From Burkholderia dolosa (GTDB taxonomy: Bacteria; Pseudomonadota; Gammaproteobacteria; Burkholderiales; Burkholderiaceae), in NCBI RefSeq assembly GCF_902499135.1, contig NZ_CABVPR010000055.1:1-39045 (forward strand): a stretch of 39,045 nucleotides of DNA, in the 5' to 3' direction. Made by a program: the position numbers and the translations under genes. The notes under the pieces were generated by a model that worked only from the letters and a program-made list of their open reading frames with translations, was not told the origin of the DNA and did no database searches. Numbering within the stretch: position 1 is the first letter of the stretch; each line of letters starts with the position of its first letter. Positions 1 to 11,206 of this stretch are shown one piece after another.

Positions 1-2064
<2,064 letters not shown>

Positions 2065-2082
2065 CGCCGCGCCGGGCGGGCG

Positions 2083-2400
2083 TTACAGCGCGATCTTGCC
2101 GATGCAGATGTCCTTGAACATCACCCAGTCGCCCATCAGGCTGTAGATCGGGTGACGGAACGTGGCCGGCCGGTTCTTCTCGAAGAAGAAGTGCCCGATC
2201 CACGCGAATCCGTAGCCGCATACGACCGCGGCCGGCAGCCACGGCCAGCGGCCGGTCGCGATCGCCATCGCGACGCAGCCGATCACGCCGAGCGAGCCGA
2301 TGAAGTGCAGCCGCCGCGACGTGCGGTTCTGGTGTTCGTTCAGGTAATACGGGTAGAAGTCAGCGAAGCTCGCGAATCGTTCCGAATGCGTATGCGCCAT
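2083..2400 (-). CDS. Mpo1-like / DUF962 membrane protein
   Basis: Small membrane protein (105 residues) of the DUF962/YGL010w family, related to yeast Mpo1, an iron-dependent dioxygenase of fatty-acid alpha-oxidation. The ATG at 2398-2400 gives MAHTHSERFASFADFYPYYL. The family's conserved HQNRTSRRLHFIGS segment follows, containing the histidines expected to bind metal, then two hydrophobic helices (VIGCVAMAIATGRW and AAVVCGYGFAWIGHFFF), and the conserved EKNRPATFRHPIYSLMGDW near the C-terminus. It is convergent with the yihY-like gene and divergent from the CBS-domain gene. Family assignment is good; the enzymatic role in bacteria is inferred from the yeast protein. Confidence 0.85.
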   Translation of the reverse strand: MAHTHSERFASFADFYPYYLNEHQNRTSRRLHFIGSLGVIGCVAMAIATGRWPWLPAAVVCGYGFAWIGHFFFEKNRPATFRHPIYSLMGDWVMFKDICIGKIAL

Positions 2401-2500
2401 GGCCGTCTCCCGGGCCGCCGTCGATGCGGGCATTGTGCGGCGGCGTGCGGGCGTCCGCAAGCGGGGCGGCCGCCGCCCGGCGCCGGCCCGCGCTTTCCTT

Positions 2501-2529
2501 TTGACAGGCTTTCCGATACGATCGAAAAC
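2501..2529 (+). promoter_or_regulatory. Possible promoter of the CBS-domain gene
   Basis: A perfect TTGACA -35 hexamer lies at 2501-2506 in the 160-bp divergent spacer. The best spaced -10 candidate (GAAAAC at 2524-2529, 17-bp spacer) is poor, so only the -35 match is persuasive. It is about 55 bp before the CBS-gene ATG. Confidence 0.35.
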
Positions 2530-2559
2530 GGTTTTGCATTCAAGCATGAGGGGACTACG

Positions 2560-3021
2560 ATGCGCGTCAGCGACATTCTGAAAGTGAAGGGCAACACGCT
2601 GTTTACGGTGACGCCCGACAAGCCGCTGCGCGAAGCGGTCGATACGATGGCCGAACACGACATCGGCTCGCTCGTCGTGATGGAGTACGGCGATCTGGTC
2701 GGGATACTGACGTTCCGCGAGATCATCCTGCGGCTGCGCGAGAACGGCGGCGCGATCGGCGACGTGCAGGTGCGCAAGGTGATGGACGAACCGCTCACGT
2801 GCACGCCGGAGACCGACGTCAACGAAGTACGGCGGATGATGCTCGAGCGCCACGCGCGCTACATGCCGGTGCTCGACAAGAAGGTGCTGATGGGCGTCAT
2901 CTCGTTCTACGACGTCGCGAAGACGGTCGTCGAGGCGCAGAGCTTCGAGAACCGGATGCTGAAGGCGTATATCCGCGACTGGCCCGAATCGGAATCGGAA
3001 GCGGAAGCGCACAAGCCGTGA
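2560..3021 (+). CDS. Two-CBS-domain protein
   Basis: Cytoplasmic stand-alone CBS-pair protein of 153 residues; such pairs bind adenosine nucleotides and act as energy or redox sensors for partner proteins. The start ATG at 2560 is preceded by a GAGGGG Shine-Dalgarno. The product begins MRVSDILKVKGNTLFTVTPD. CBS1 covers about residues 5-65 (ends GILTFREIILRLRENGG) and CBS2 about 75-130 (VRKVMDEPLTCTPETDV through LMGVISFYDVAKTVVE). The C-terminal tail is acidic (ESESEAEA). No enzymatic domain is attached, so its target is unknown. It is monocistronic: a strong intrinsic terminator follows at 3072. Confidence 0.92.
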   Translation: MRVSDILKVKGNTLFTVTPDKPLREAVDTMAEHDIGSLVVMEYGDLVGILTFREIILRLRENGGAIGDVQVRKVMDEPLTCTPETDVNEVRRMMLERHARYMPVLDKKVLMGVISFYDVAKTVVEAQSFENRMLKAYIRDWPESESEAEAHKP

Positions 3022-3071
3022 AACGCGCGGCGCCCGTCGTCGCGACGCATGGGCGCTGCGATCCGGCATGC

Positions 3072-3105
3072 GGCGGTGCAGGCTCGGCCTGCGCCGCCTT
3101 TTTTT
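3072..3105 (+). terminator. Intrinsic terminator of the CBS-domain gene
   Basis: A 12-bp GC-rich stem (GGCGGTGCAGGC at 3072-3083, GCCTGCGCCGCC at 3087-3098, one G:U pair) closes a TCG loop and is followed by seven T residues. It lies 50 bp after the CBS-gene stop. Confidence 0.9.
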
Positions 3106-3163
3106 GGTTCAATCACCACAGAGGCCTGCGCAGCTTCGCCGAGACGAAGCGCGCGAATTCCGC

Positions 3164-5098
3164 ATGAGCGATCACACGCAAGTCTCTTCCGGGCGGCGCG
3201 GCGAACGGCGCGCCCACGCATCCCAGTTCGACCTGCTGCGCGAACGGCGTTTCGCGCCGTTCTTCGCGACGCAGTTCCTCGGCGCGCTGAACGACAACGT
3301 GTTCAAGATCGGCTTCACGTCGCTCGTCACGTATCACACCGCGCGGTTCTCGGGCGTCGACGCGAAAACGGCCGCCTTCCTGATTTCCGCGATCTTCATC
3401 CTGCCGTTCGTGCTGTTTTCGGCGACGTCCGGCCAGATCGCCGACAAGTACGACAAGGCGACGCTCACGCGCTTCGTGAAAACGTTCGAGATCGTGCTGA
3501 TGCTGGTCGGCGCGGCCGGCTTCGTCACGCACAGCGCGCCGCTGCTGTATCTGTGCACGTTCATGATGGGCATGCATTCGACGCTGTTCGGTCCCGTCAA
3601 GTATTCATACCTGCCGCAGCATCTCGGCGAGCATGAGCTGGTGGGCGGCAACGGGCTCGTCGAGATGGGCACGTTCATCGCGATCCTGATCGGCACGATC
3701 GTCGGCGGCGCGGCCGCGGGCATCGAAGGCATCGGCGAGCGCGTGCTCGCGGTGAGCGTCGTCGCGATCGCGCTGGCCGGCCGGCTCGTCGCGCAGCGCG
3801 TGCCGGCCACGCCGGCGCCGCAGCCCGGCCTGTCGATCAACTGGAACCCGGTCAGCGAAACCTGGCGCAACCTCGTGCTCGCCCGGCAGAACCGCACGGT
3901 GTTCCTGAGCCTGCTCGGCATCTCGTGGCTGTGGTTCGTCGGCGCGACGTTCCTCACGTCGTTCTTCAACTTCGCGAAGGACGTGCTGTCGGCGAGCCCG
4001 GACGTCGTCACCGTGCTGCTCGCGACGTTCTCCGTCGGCATCGGCCTCGGCTCGCTGCTGTGCGAGCGGCTGTCGCAGCGGCGCGTCGAGATCGGCCTCG
4101 TGCCGCTCGGCTCGATCGGCATCAGCGTGTTCGCGATCGAACTGTATTTCGCGAGCCGCGCGCTGCCGTTGCCCGGGCATCTGCTGTCGGTCGGCGAGTT
4201 CCTGGCTAGTGCGCGCCATTGGCGGATTCTCGCGGACCTGTTCCTGCTCGCGATGTTCGGCGGCTTCTACAGCGTGCCGCTGTATGCGCTGATCCAGAGC
4301 CGCAGCGCGCCGACGCACCGCGCGCGGATCATCGCCGCGAACAACATCCTGAACGCGCTGTTCATGATTCTGTCGGCCGTGATGGCGATGGGACTGACCA
4401 GCGCGGGCGTCGACATCCCCGGGCTGTTCCTGGTCACCGCGCTGCTGAACGTCGCCGTCGCGACGTATATCTACCTGCTCGTGCCCGAATTCCTGCTGCG
4501 CTTCGTCGCGTGGGTGCTCGTGCACACGTTCTACCGGATCCGCATCGTTCACGCGGAGCGGATTCCGGCGGAAGGCGCCGCCGTGCTCGTGTGCAATCAC
4601 GTCAGCTACGTCGACGCGCTCGTGCTCGCGGCCGCGAGCCCGCGGCCGATCCGCTTCGTGATGGATCACCGGATCTTCAACACGCGGTTCGCGAGCTGGG
4701 TGTTCCGGCATGCGAAGGCGATCCCGATCGCGCCGCGCCACGAGAATCCGGACATGCTCGCGCGGGCGTACGACGCGTGCGAAGCCGCGCTGAAGGACGG
4801 GGAGCTGGTGTGCATCTTCCCCGAAGGCAAGCTGACGAAGACGGGCGACATCAACACGTTCCATCACGGGATCACCGAAATCCTGCGCCGCACGCCCGCA
4901 CCGGTGATTCCGATGGCGCTGCGCGGATTGTGGGGCAGCGTGTTCTCGCGTCATGCGGATGCACGTCTGCCGCGCCCGGTCACGCGCGGCGTGATGAGCC
5001 GGCTGACGCTCGCGATCGGCGAGCCGGTCCCGGCGGCGCTCGCGACGCCCGACGTGCTGCAGGCGGCGGTCGCGGAGCTGCGCGGCGCGCGCAAGTAG
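3164..5098 (+). CDS. LplT-like MFS transporter fused to PlsC-type 1-acyltransferase
   Basis: A 644-residue fusion for recycling lysophospholipids at the inner membrane. The N-terminal part, about residues 25-430, is an MFS transporter of the LplT (lysophospholipid flippase) type, starting with [20 protein letters not shown] and carrying multiple hydrophobic helices. The C-terminal part, about residues 440-644, is an acyltransferase of the PlsC/Aas type: motif I is NHVSYVDA (HX4D, catalytic His and Asp) and motif III is [11 protein letters not shown]. The AMP-dependent acyl-ACP ligase domain present in E. coli Aas and in some longer fusions is absent, since the protein ends shortly after the acyltransferase. 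The ATG at 3164 was chosen because it precedes the conserved N-terminus. The specific lipid substrate is inferred from the family. Confidence 0.9.
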   Translation: MSDHTQVSSGRRGERRAHASQFDLLRERRFAPFFATQFLGALNDNVFKIGFTSLVTYHTARFSGVDAKTAAFLISAIFILPFVLFSATSGQIADKYDKATLTRFVKTFEIVLMLVGAAGFVTHSAPLLYLCTFMMGMHSTLFGPVKYSYLPQHLGEHELVGGNGLVEMGTFIAILIGTIVGGAAAGIEGIGERVLAVSVVAIALAGRLVAQRVPATPAPQPGLSINWNPVSETWRNLVLARQNRTVFLSLLGISWLWFVGATFLTSFFNFAKDVLSASPDVVTVLLATFSVGIGLGSLLCERLSQRRVEIGLVPLGSIGISVFAIELYFASRALPLPGHLLSVGEFLASARHWRILADLFLLAMFGGFYSVPLYALIQSRSAPTHRARIIAANNILNALFMILSAVMAMGLTSAGVDIPGLFLVTALLNVAVATYIYLLVPEFLLRFVAWVLVHTFYRIRIVHAERIPAEGAAVLVCNHVSYVDALVLAAASPRPIRFVMDHRIFNTRFASWVFRHAKAIPIAPRHENPDMLARAYDACEAALKDGELVCIFPEGKLTKTGDINTFHHGITEILRRTPAPVIPMALRGLWGSVFSRHADARLPRPVTRGVMSRLTLAIGEPVPAALATPDVLQAAVAELRGARK

Positions 5099-5372
5099 GC
5101 GCGGCCGCGGTCAGCGGAGCGGCACACGGCATCACGGCGAGCCGGTGCGACGCGTGCGTACGGCCGGCAGCGCCGCCACGCGCCGGGCGCCGTTGCCGTC
5201 TCGCCCGCATGCGCGGCGCCTGCTTCGCCCGCCGCTGAACGCGTCGCCGGGCCCGCTGGCGCGACACGGCTGGCATAATAGCGGTTTACTTTTTCCCGAC
5301 CGGCAAACGATCGGCCTGCCTGCGGTTTCGGCAGCGCATCGGTTTGGCCATTTCTCTTTCGGCGGTTCCATC
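5099..5372 (+). promoter_or_regulatory. aroC upstream region
   Basis: This non-coding 274-bp stretch is GC-rich until an AT-rich patch at 5271-5290. There TGGCATAAT forms an extended -10-like element (5271-5279), roughly 95 bp before the aroC start. No good -35 was found. No hairpin with a T-tract follows the preceding gene, so readthrough into aroC is possible. Confidence 0.35.
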
Positions 5373-6473
5373 ATGTCCGGCAATACCCTCGGCACGCTTT
5401 TCACTGTCACGACCTTCGGCGAATCGCACGGTCCCGCGATCGGCTGCGTGATCGACGGCTGTCCGCCGGGGATGGCGCTGACCGAAGCCGACATCCAGGT
5501 CGAGCTCGACCGCCGCAAGCCGGGCACGTCGCGGCACGTGACGCAGCGCCAGGAGGCCGACGAGGTCGAGATCCTGTCCGGCGTGTTCGAGGGCGTGACG
5601 ACCGGTACGCCGATCGCGCTGCTGATCCGCAACACCGACCAGCGCAGCAAGGACTACGGCAACATCGTCGAGACGTTCCGCCCCGGCCACGCCGACTACA
5701 CGTACTGGCAGAAGTACGGCGTGCGCGACTATCGCGGCGGCGGCCGCTCGTCCGCGCGGCTCACCGCGCCGATCGTCGGCGCGGGTGCGGTCGCGAAGAA
5801 GTGGCTGCGCGAGCGCTTCGGCGTCGAGGTGCGCGGCTGCATGAGCGCGCTCGGCGAGATCGACGTGCCGTTCGTCGACTGGTCGCACGTGCGCGAGAAC
5901 CCGTTCTTCGCGCCGAATGCGGCGATCGTTCCGGAACTGGAGGCGTACATGGATGCGCTGCGCAAGGACGGCGATTCGATCGGCGCGCGGATCGACGTCG
6001 TTGCAGCGGGCGTGCCGGTCGGCTGGGGCGAACCGGTGTTCGACCGCCTCGACGCCGACATCGCGAAGGCGATGATGAGCATCAACGCGGTGAAGGGCGT
6101 CGAGATCGGCGCCGGGTTCGACAGCGTCGCTCAGCGCGGCTCCGTGCACGGCGACGAGCTGACGCCCGCCGGCTTCGTCGGCAATCACGCGGGCGGCGTG
6201 CTCGGCGGGATTTCGACCGGGCAGGACATTACCGTTTCGATCGCGATCAAGCCGACGTCGAGCATTCGCACGCCGCGCCGCTCGATCACGAAAACCGGCG
6301 AGGAGGCGGTCGTCGAAACCTTCGGCCGCCACGATCCGTGCGTCGGCATTCGCGCGACGCCGATCGCGGAATCGATGCTTGCGCTCGTGCTGATCGACCA
6401 CGCGCTGCGCCACCGCGCGCAATGCGGCGACGTCGACACGCCGACGCCGAAAATCTCCGGCAGCGCGACCTGA
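5373..6473 (+). CDS. aroC: Chorismate synthase
   Basis: Last enzyme of the shikimate pathway: converts EPSP to chorismate in the cytoplasm with reduced FMN as cofactor, feeding aromatic amino acids and folate. The ATG at 5373 yields 366 residues, the usual family length. It begins [20 protein letters not shown], including the GNxxGxxFxxTxFGESHG signature with the conserved His. The second signature is [11 protein letters not shown] at about residue 115, and the third region is GGISTGQDI followed by IKPTSSI and then the [15 protein letters not shown] segment near residue 325. All catalytic landmarks are present. The gene is convergent with the lacI-type gene. Confidence 0.97.
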   Translation: MSGNTLGTLFTVTTFGESHGPAIGCVIDGCPPGMALTEADIQVELDRRKPGTSRHVTQRQEADEVEILSGVFEGVTTGTPIALLIRNTDQRSKDYGNIVETFRPGHADYTYWQKYGVRDYRGGGRSSARLTAPIVGAGAVAKKWLRERFGVEVRGCMSALGEIDVPFVDWSHVRENPFFAPNAAIVPELEAYMDALRKDGDSIGARIDVVAAGVPVGWGEPVFDRLDADIAKAMMSINAVKGVEIGAGFDSVAQRGSVHGDELTPAGFVGNHAGGVLGGISTGQDITVSIAIKPTSSIRTPRRSITKTGEEAVVETFGRHDPCVGIRATPIAESMLALVLIDHALRHRAQCGDVDTPTPKISGSAT

Positions 6474-6552
6474 CCCGACTTCACCTGGCACGACCGGCGC
6501 CGCGCCGTCGTTCTGCGCGCGGCGTCGAATGACGCGCGCGCGGCGCTCCCGT

Positions 6553-7620
6553 TCAGCGCGCGGGCGGCGGCGCGGCCGATTCTCTTACGCGCAATTCGGG
6601 CAGCACCGCGCAGCCCGGCGCCGACGCGCCGCGCTCGAGCGCATCGAGCAGCGCGAGCGCGGCCTTGCGGCCGATCGCATCGGTATCCACCCACATCGTC
6701 GTCAACGACGGCCGGATCTCGCGCGCGAGCGCGATATCGTCGAAGCCGGTGATCGACAGTTGCGACGGTACGTCGACGCCGAGCGTCTGCGCTTCGAGCA
6801 GCGCGCCCACCGCGAGTGCGTCGTTGCCGCAGATCACGGCTGTCGGCCGCGTCGTTCCGCTGTCGGTGATCGCGCGCAGGCTTGCCCTTCCGAATGCGAT
6901 GGTCGCCGCGCCTTCATGCTGATGGGCCGGACGTACCGCGAGCCCGTGCGCGGCCAGCGTGTCGTGAATGCCGCGCAGGCGCGCCTGCACGCGATCGTTG
7001 TTCGCCGACGGCTGCATGATGACCGCGAAGTCGCGATGTCGGAGCTCGAGCAAATGCGTGGTGAGCCGGGCGAACGCCGCACGGTTGTCGAAACCGACGC
7101 AGCAGTGCGGGCTGTCGTCGCGATACGCGTACGTGACGACGTAGGGCACGCGGTGCAGCGCCAGCAGTTCGAACAGTTCCGGCGGATACGCTTCGCCGAC
7201 CAGCGACACGGCTTCGACGCCGCGCGACAGCATCGCGCGCACTTGCGCGAGCGCCTGCGCCGGATCGTAGTTCGAGCAGCCGAGAAACAGCGTGATCCCA
7301 TGCTCCGCCATGATCGCCTGCATGCCGGCGACTTGCGACGCGAACACCTGGTCGTCGAGCGTCGGGATGATTGCACCGGTGATGTGCGTGCGGGTCGATG
7401 CGAGCGCGCGGCCGGCGGCGTTCGGAATCCAGTTCAGCGCGCGCGCCGCGTCGCGCACGCGCTGCTGGACGTCGGCGGATACCTTGCCGGGATCGTTGTA
7501 CACGCGCGAAACGGTCGCGGTCGACACGCCGGCGAGTTTCGCGACGTCGCCGAGCACCGAGCGGCCGCTGCCGCGGCGCGCGCGCGTCGTCGTGCCGCCG
7601 CGGGACGGGGACATGGTCAT
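6553..7620 (-). CDS. LacI-family transcriptional regulator
   Basis: Sugar-responsive repressor of the LacI/GalR family, 355 residues. A GGGAG Shine-Dalgarno sits 7 nt before the ATG at 7618-7620. The N-terminal helix-turn-helix, about residues 22-48 (VLGDVAKLAGVSTATVSRVY), ends in the classical SRVYNDPGKVS hinge start. Residues 75-345 form the periplasmic-binding-protein-like effector domain (HITGAIIPTLDDQVFASQVA to GFDDIALAREIRPSLTTM). It is transcribed away from the kinase, MFS and aldolase genes, and two LacI-type half-palindromic operators lie between them. It most likely represses that operon and possibly itself. The inducer is unknown; the proximity to a ribokinase-like gene suggests a pentose or sugar acid. 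Confidence 0.92.
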   Translation of the reverse strand: MTMSPSRGGTTTRARRGSGRSVLGDVAKLAGVSTATVSRVYNDPGKVSADVQQRVRDAARALNWIPNAAGRALASTRTHITGAIIPTLDDQVFASQVAGMQAIMAEHGITLFLGCSNYDPAQALAQVRAMLSRGVEAVSLVGEAYPPELFELLALHRVPYVVTYAYRDDSPHCCVGFDNRAAFARLTTHLLELRHRDFAVIMQPSANNDRVQARLRGIHDTLAAHGLAVRPAHQHEGAATIAFGRASLRAITDSGTTRPTAVICGNDALAVGALLEAQTLGVDVPSQLSITGFDDIALAREIRPSLTTMWVDTDAIGRKAALALLDALERGASAPGCAVLPELRVRESAAPPPAR

Positions 7621-7732
7621 CGCCGCTCTCCCGGCTCGGCCGGACCGGCGCTGCCGGACGCTGTCGTAGACGTCATCGTTTACCCTCGATTCGTGATGGT
7701 CGCACTTGCATCGTCGTTTGAGGCTGTGCGAA

Positions 7733-7746
7733 TGTAAGCGCTATCT
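7733..7746 (+). promoter_or_regulatory. Upstream LacI-type operator candidate
   Basis: TGTAAGCGCTATCT shares the left half (ATGTAAGCG) with the near-perfect operator 108 bp downstream, and contains a symmetric AGCGCT centre. The right half is degenerate. Position in the lacI/kinase divergent region supports an auxiliary operator. Confidence 0.45.
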
Positions 7747-7839
7747 CGATGCGAGTCGCCATTATGTCAGATTCAAACGCGCCCCATATTGCCAATTTTT
7801 CATCGATGAAAGTGTTTGTGGAATTTTTCATCGTCTCGA

Positions 7840-7855
7840 ATGTAAGCGATTACAT
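7840..7855 (+). promoter_or_regulatory. Main LacI-type operator
   Basis: ATGTAAGCGATTACAT is a 16-bp near-perfect palindrome with the central CG typical of LacI/GalR operators. It ends 6 bp before the ATG of the kinase gene, where a Shine-Dalgarno would normally sit, so repressor binding here would block transcription at or just after initiation. A related half-site lies at 7733. Confidence 0.7.
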
Positions 7856-7861
7856 CGAATC

Positions 7862-8788
7862 ATGAACGCGCACCGTTCCGATCGAATCGCCGTCGTCGGC
7901 AGCGTGAACATCGACCTCGTGATCCGCGCGCCGCGCATGCCGCTGCCGGGCGAGACGCTGCTGGGCAGCGGATTTCAGACGGTGCACGGCGGCAAGGGTG
8001 CGAACCAGGCCATTGCGGCCGCGCGCCTCGGCGCACCGGTCGCGATGATCGGCTGCGTCGGCGACGACGCGTTCGGCGCGCGTCTGTACGACGCGATCGC
8101 GGCCGAATGCATCGACGTCGCGCATCTGCATCGCGTCGCCGGCGCAGCGAGCGGCGTCGCGGCGATCACCGTCGACGACGGCGGCGCGAACAGCATCGTC
8201 GTCGTACCGGGCGCGAATGCCTGCGTCGACGTCGCGCGAATCGATGCGGCGCGCGACACGATCGCGACCGCCGCGCTGCTCGTGTGCCAGCTCGAGGTAC
8301 CGATCGCCGCCGTCGCGCATGCGATCGCTTGCGCGAGCGCACATCGCACGCCGGTGCTGCTCAATCCGGCACCGGCGCAGCCGCTGTCCGATGCGTTGCT
8401 GGCGCGCGTCGACTATCTGGTCGTCAACGAAACCGAAGCGGAGTCGCTGACCGGCATCGCGGTCCACGACGATGCGTCGGCGGAGCGCGCGGCCGATGCG
8501 CTGTGCGCGAAGGGCGCCGGCAACGCGCTCGTCACGCTCGGCGCGCGCGGCGTCTGCTGGCGCGGTCGCGCCGGCAACGGCCGCCGCCGCGCGCTGGCCG
8601 TGACCGCAGTCGATACCACGGCGGCCGGCGACACGTTCGTCGGCGGCTTCGCGGCCGCGCGGGCCGGCGGCGCATCGATGGACGATGCGATCGCCTTCGG
8701 TCAGCGGGCGGCCGCGATCAGCGTCACGCGTCACGGCGCGCAGACGTCGATCCCGACACGCGACGAAGTCGCGTGCATCGCCGAATAG
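7862..8788 (+). CDS. Ribokinase-type PfkB sugar kinase
   Basis: ATP-dependent sugar kinase of the PfkB/ribokinase family, cytoplasmic, 308 residues. The start at ATG 7862 gives MNAHRSDRIAVVGSVNIDLV, matching the ribokinase N-terminus. Substrate-binding VHGGKGANQAIAAARLGA (about residues 40-57) is characteristic of ribokinase. The C-terminal catalytic and anion-hole motif is DTTAAGDTFVGGFAAA, with the catalytic Asp in AAGDTF. No clear Shine-Dalgarno is visible, because the operator occupies the sequence just upstream; translation may be weak or leaderless-like. It is the first gene of an operon with an MFS permease and a DHDPS-family lyase. The lack of the usual ribose ABC transporter makes D-ribose itself uncertain as substrate. 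Confidence 0.88.
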   Translation: MNAHRSDRIAVVGSVNIDLVIRAPRMPLPGETLLGSGFQTVHGGKGANQAIAAARLGAPVAMIGCVGDDAFGARLYDAIAAECIDVAHLHRVAGAASGVAAITVDDGGANSIVVVPGANACVDVARIDAARDTIATAALLVCQLEVPIAAVAHAIACASAHRTPVLLNPAPAQPLSDALLARVDYLVVNETEAESLTGIAVHDDASAERAADALCAKGAGNALVTLGARGVCWRGRAGNGRRRALAVTAVDTTAAGDTFVGGFAAARAGGASMDDAIAFGQRAAAISVTRHGAQTSIPTRDEVACIAE

Positions 8789-8847
8789 ATTCCGCGCACG
8801 ACGGAAGGGCCGGTCCGGCCGCTACTCATGACATGGAGACAATCGTA

Positions 8848-10167
8848 ATGAGCGAAAACCACTCTGTTCCGAACGCGCCGCCGCGGATCCGGCGCGGGCA
8901 ACGTATTGCGCTTGCGCTGCTGATGGTCAGCGGGATCGTCAACTATCTCGACCGCGGCACGCTCGCCGTCGCGAGTTCGGCGATCCGCGGCGATCTCGGG
9001 CTGTCGCTCGGCCAGATGGGGCTGCTGCTGTCGGCGTTCTCGTGGAGCTACGCGCTGTGCCAGTTTCCGGTCGGCGGCCTCGTCGATCGCGTCGGCCCGC
9101 GCCGGCTGCTCGGAATCGGGCTGATCGTGTGGTCGCTCGCGCAGGCGGCGGGCGGCCTCGTTTCCACGTTCGGCTGGTTCATCGTCGCGCGCATCGTGCT
9201 CGGGATCGGCGAAGCACCGCAATTTCCGTCGGCTGCGCGGGTCGTGAGCAACTGGTTTCCGTTGCGCGCACGCGGTACGCCGACCGGCATCTTCAACGCC
9301 GCATCGCCGCTCGGCACCGCGCTGGCGCCGTTGCTGCTGTCGGTGCTCGTCGCAACGCTCGACTGGCGCTGGGCGTTCATCGCGACGGGCGCGGCCGGTC
9401 TCGTCGTCGCGGCCGTGTGGTTCGCGCTGTACCGCGATCCGGTGCGTGCGCAACTGACTGCGACGGAGCGCGCCTATCTCGATGCCGACGCGGACAACGC
9501 GGTCGCCGCACCGAAGCTGACGTTCGCGGACTGGCGCGGCCTGTTCTCGCACGGCACGACGTGGGGAATGCTGATCGGCTTTTTCGGCTCCGTGTATCTG
9601 AACTGGGTCTACCTGACCTGGCTGCCCGGCTATCTGACGATGGAGCGGCACATGAGCCTGATCCGAACCGGCTTTGCGGCGTCGGTGCCGTTCCTGTGCG
9701 GATTCGTCGGCTCGCTGCTGGCCGGCTGGCTGTCCGATCTGGTCACGCGCCGCAGCCGTTCGCCGGTGGTGAGCCGGCGCAACGCGGTGGTCGTCGCGAT
9801 GCTCGGAATGGTCGCGTTCACGGTGCCCGCCGCGCTCGTGCAGAGCAACACGGTTGCGCTCGCATGCATTTCGGTCGTGATCTTTCTCGCGAACGCGGCG
9901 TCGGCGTGCTCGTGGGCGCTGGCGACCGCCGCTGCACCGCCGAGCCGCGTCGCATCGCTCGGCGCGATCCAGAATTTCGGCGGCTTCATCGGCGGCGCGC
10001 TCGCACCGGTGCTGACGGGCGTCATCGCGCAGAGGTGGTCGTTCGTGCCGGCACTGCTGACGGCGGCCGCGATCGCGTTCGCCGGCGCGATGGCCTACCT
10101 GCTGCTGGTCCGCAAGCCGATTCCCGAACAATCGGCAAGCGCGGCGCCCGGTGCGCTGCCGGCGTAA
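8848..10167 (+). CDS. MFS transporter, anion:cation symporter type
   Basis: Inner-membrane major facilitator of 439 residues resembling the ACS family, which imports sugar acids such as galactonate or glucarate with protons. The ATG at 8848 is preceded by GGAG at 8835-8838 with 9-nt spacing, preferred over the in-frame ATG at 8833. Family markers are NYLDRGTLAVASSAIRGDLG in the first helix region, the loop 2-3 motif GGLVDRVGPRRLLG, and twelve hydrophobic segments split by a central cytoplasmic loop near residues 190-225. It lies 59 bp after the kinase and 40 bp before the aldolase-type gene, so all three are probably co-transcribed. Substrate is inferred only. Confidence 0.87.
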   Translation: MSENHSVPNAPPRIRRGQRIALALLMVSGIVNYLDRGTLAVASSAIRGDLGLSLGQMGLLLSAFSWSYALCQFPVGGLVDRVGPRRLLGIGLIVWSLAQAAGGLVSTFGWFIVARIVLGIGEAPQFPSAARVVSNWFPLRARGTPTGIFNAASPLGTALAPLLLSVLVATLDWRWAFIATGAAGLVVAAVWFALYRDPVRAQLTATERAYLDADADNAVAAPKLTFADWRGLFSHGTTWGMLIGFFGSVYLNWVYLTWLPGYLTMERHMSLIRTGFAASVPFLCGFVGSLLAGWLSDLVTRRSRSPVVSRRNAVVVAMLGMVAFTVPAALVQSNTVALACISVVIFLANAASACSWALATAAAPPSRVASLGAIQNFGGFIGGALAPVLTGVIAQRWSFVPALLTAAAIAFAGAMAYLLLVRKPIPEQSASAAPGALPA

Positions 10168-10207
10168 CGGCGCTGCGCATTCATTGAAATCGAACAAGGA
10201 GAAACCG

Positions 10208-11155
10208 ATGCAACTACAGCAGTCATCGACCGTGACGATCGACGGAATCGTGCCGGTGATGCTGACACCGTTCGACGACGCGGGCGCGATCGACTACGCG
10301 GGGCTCGAACGGCTCATCGAATGGTATCTCGCGCATGGGTCGGATGCGCTGTTCGCGGTCGCGCAGTCGAGCGAGATGCAGTTTCTGAGTCTCGCCGAGC
10401 GCGCGGAGCTGGCGCGCTTCGTCGTCGAACGGGTAGGCGGGCGTGTGCCGGTCGTCGCGTCCGGACACATCAGCGACGATCTCGACGCGCAGGTCGCCGA
10501 GCTGCGCGCGGCGGCGGAATCGGGCGCGCAAGCCGTGGTGCTCGTGACCAATCATCTCGATCCGCAACGCGAGGGCACCGCCGTGTTTCTCGATCGACTT
10601 CGCCGGTTGCTGGCTCGATTGCCGTCCGATCTGCCGCTGGGCCTGTACGAATGTCCGGCGCCTTACCGACGGCTGCTCACCGACGACGAACTGCATGCGT
10701 GTATCGACACCGGCCGTTTCGTGATGCTGAAGGACGTGAGCTGCGATCTGGACACGGTGAAGCGGCGCGTCGCGCTCGCCGCCGGATCGCCGCTGAAGAT
10801 CCTGAATGCGAACGCCGCGATCGCGTGGGATGCGATGAAGGCGGGCTCCGCCGGCTTCAACGGCGTGTTCACCAACTTCCATCCCGATCTCTATCGATGG
10901 TTGCGCTTGCACGGCGATTCGGATCCGGCGTTGGCCGACGAATTGTCGACGTTTCTCGTGGTGTCGGCGGTGTCCGAGGCGCTCGGCTATCCGGCGCTCG
11001 CGAAGCTCTATCACCAGCGAATCGGCACGTTCGGCTCGATTCGCTGTCGTGCGATCGACTACGACGTTCGCGAACGATTCTGGGCGCTCGATGCGGTGCT
11101 CGACAAGATCGTGGCGGGGACCGAGCACTTCCGGCGGCGGATCGCTGCGCGATAG
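10208..11155 (+). CDS. DHDPS / N-acetylneuraminate lyase / KDG aldolase family protein
   Basis: Class I aldolase of the dihydrodipicolinate synthase superfamily, 315 residues, a TIM-barrel enzyme forming a Schiff base with pyruvate-type substrates. AAGGAG at 10196-10201 sets the ATG at 10208. The N-terminus DGIVPVMLTPFDDAG is the usual strand 1 segment. The proton-relay Tyr lies in GLYECPAPYR (about residue 145) and the Schiff-base Lys in FVMLKDVSCD (about residue 172). Genuine DapA has a TTT/S motif that is replaced here by QSSEMQ, so it is more likely a catabolic aldolase or dehydratase. It closes the sugar operon and is followed by a bidirectional terminator. Confidence 0.85.
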   Translation: MQLQQSSTVTIDGIVPVMLTPFDDAGAIDYAGLERLIEWYLAHGSDALFAVAQSSEMQFLSLAERAELARFVVERVGGRVPVVASGHISDDLDAQVAELRAAAESGAQAVVLVTNHLDPQREGTAVFLDRLRRLLARLPSDLPLGLYECPAPYRRLLTDDELHACIDTGRFVMLKDVSCDLDTVKRRVALAAGSPLKILNANAAIAWDAMKAGSAGFNGVFTNFHPDLYRWLRLHGDSDPALADELSTFLVVSAVSEALGYPALAKLYHQRIGTFGSIRCRAIDYDVRERFWALDAVLDKIVAGTEHFRRRIAAR

Positions 11156-11206
11156 CGCACGCGGGTAGGGCGGTCGGGTCTGTCCCGGCGGTTGCGAAGG
11201 CGGACG

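Noticed and set aside
7862-8788. Assigning rbsK to the kinase
   Set aside because: The family match is firm, but there is no ribose transporter or other ribose gene nearby, and the partner aldolase argues for another substrate.
10208-11155. Assigning dapA to the DHDPS-family gene
   Set aside because: The context is a LacI-controlled catabolic operon and the DapA TTT/S signature is replaced by QSSEMQ, so lysine biosynthesis is unlikely.
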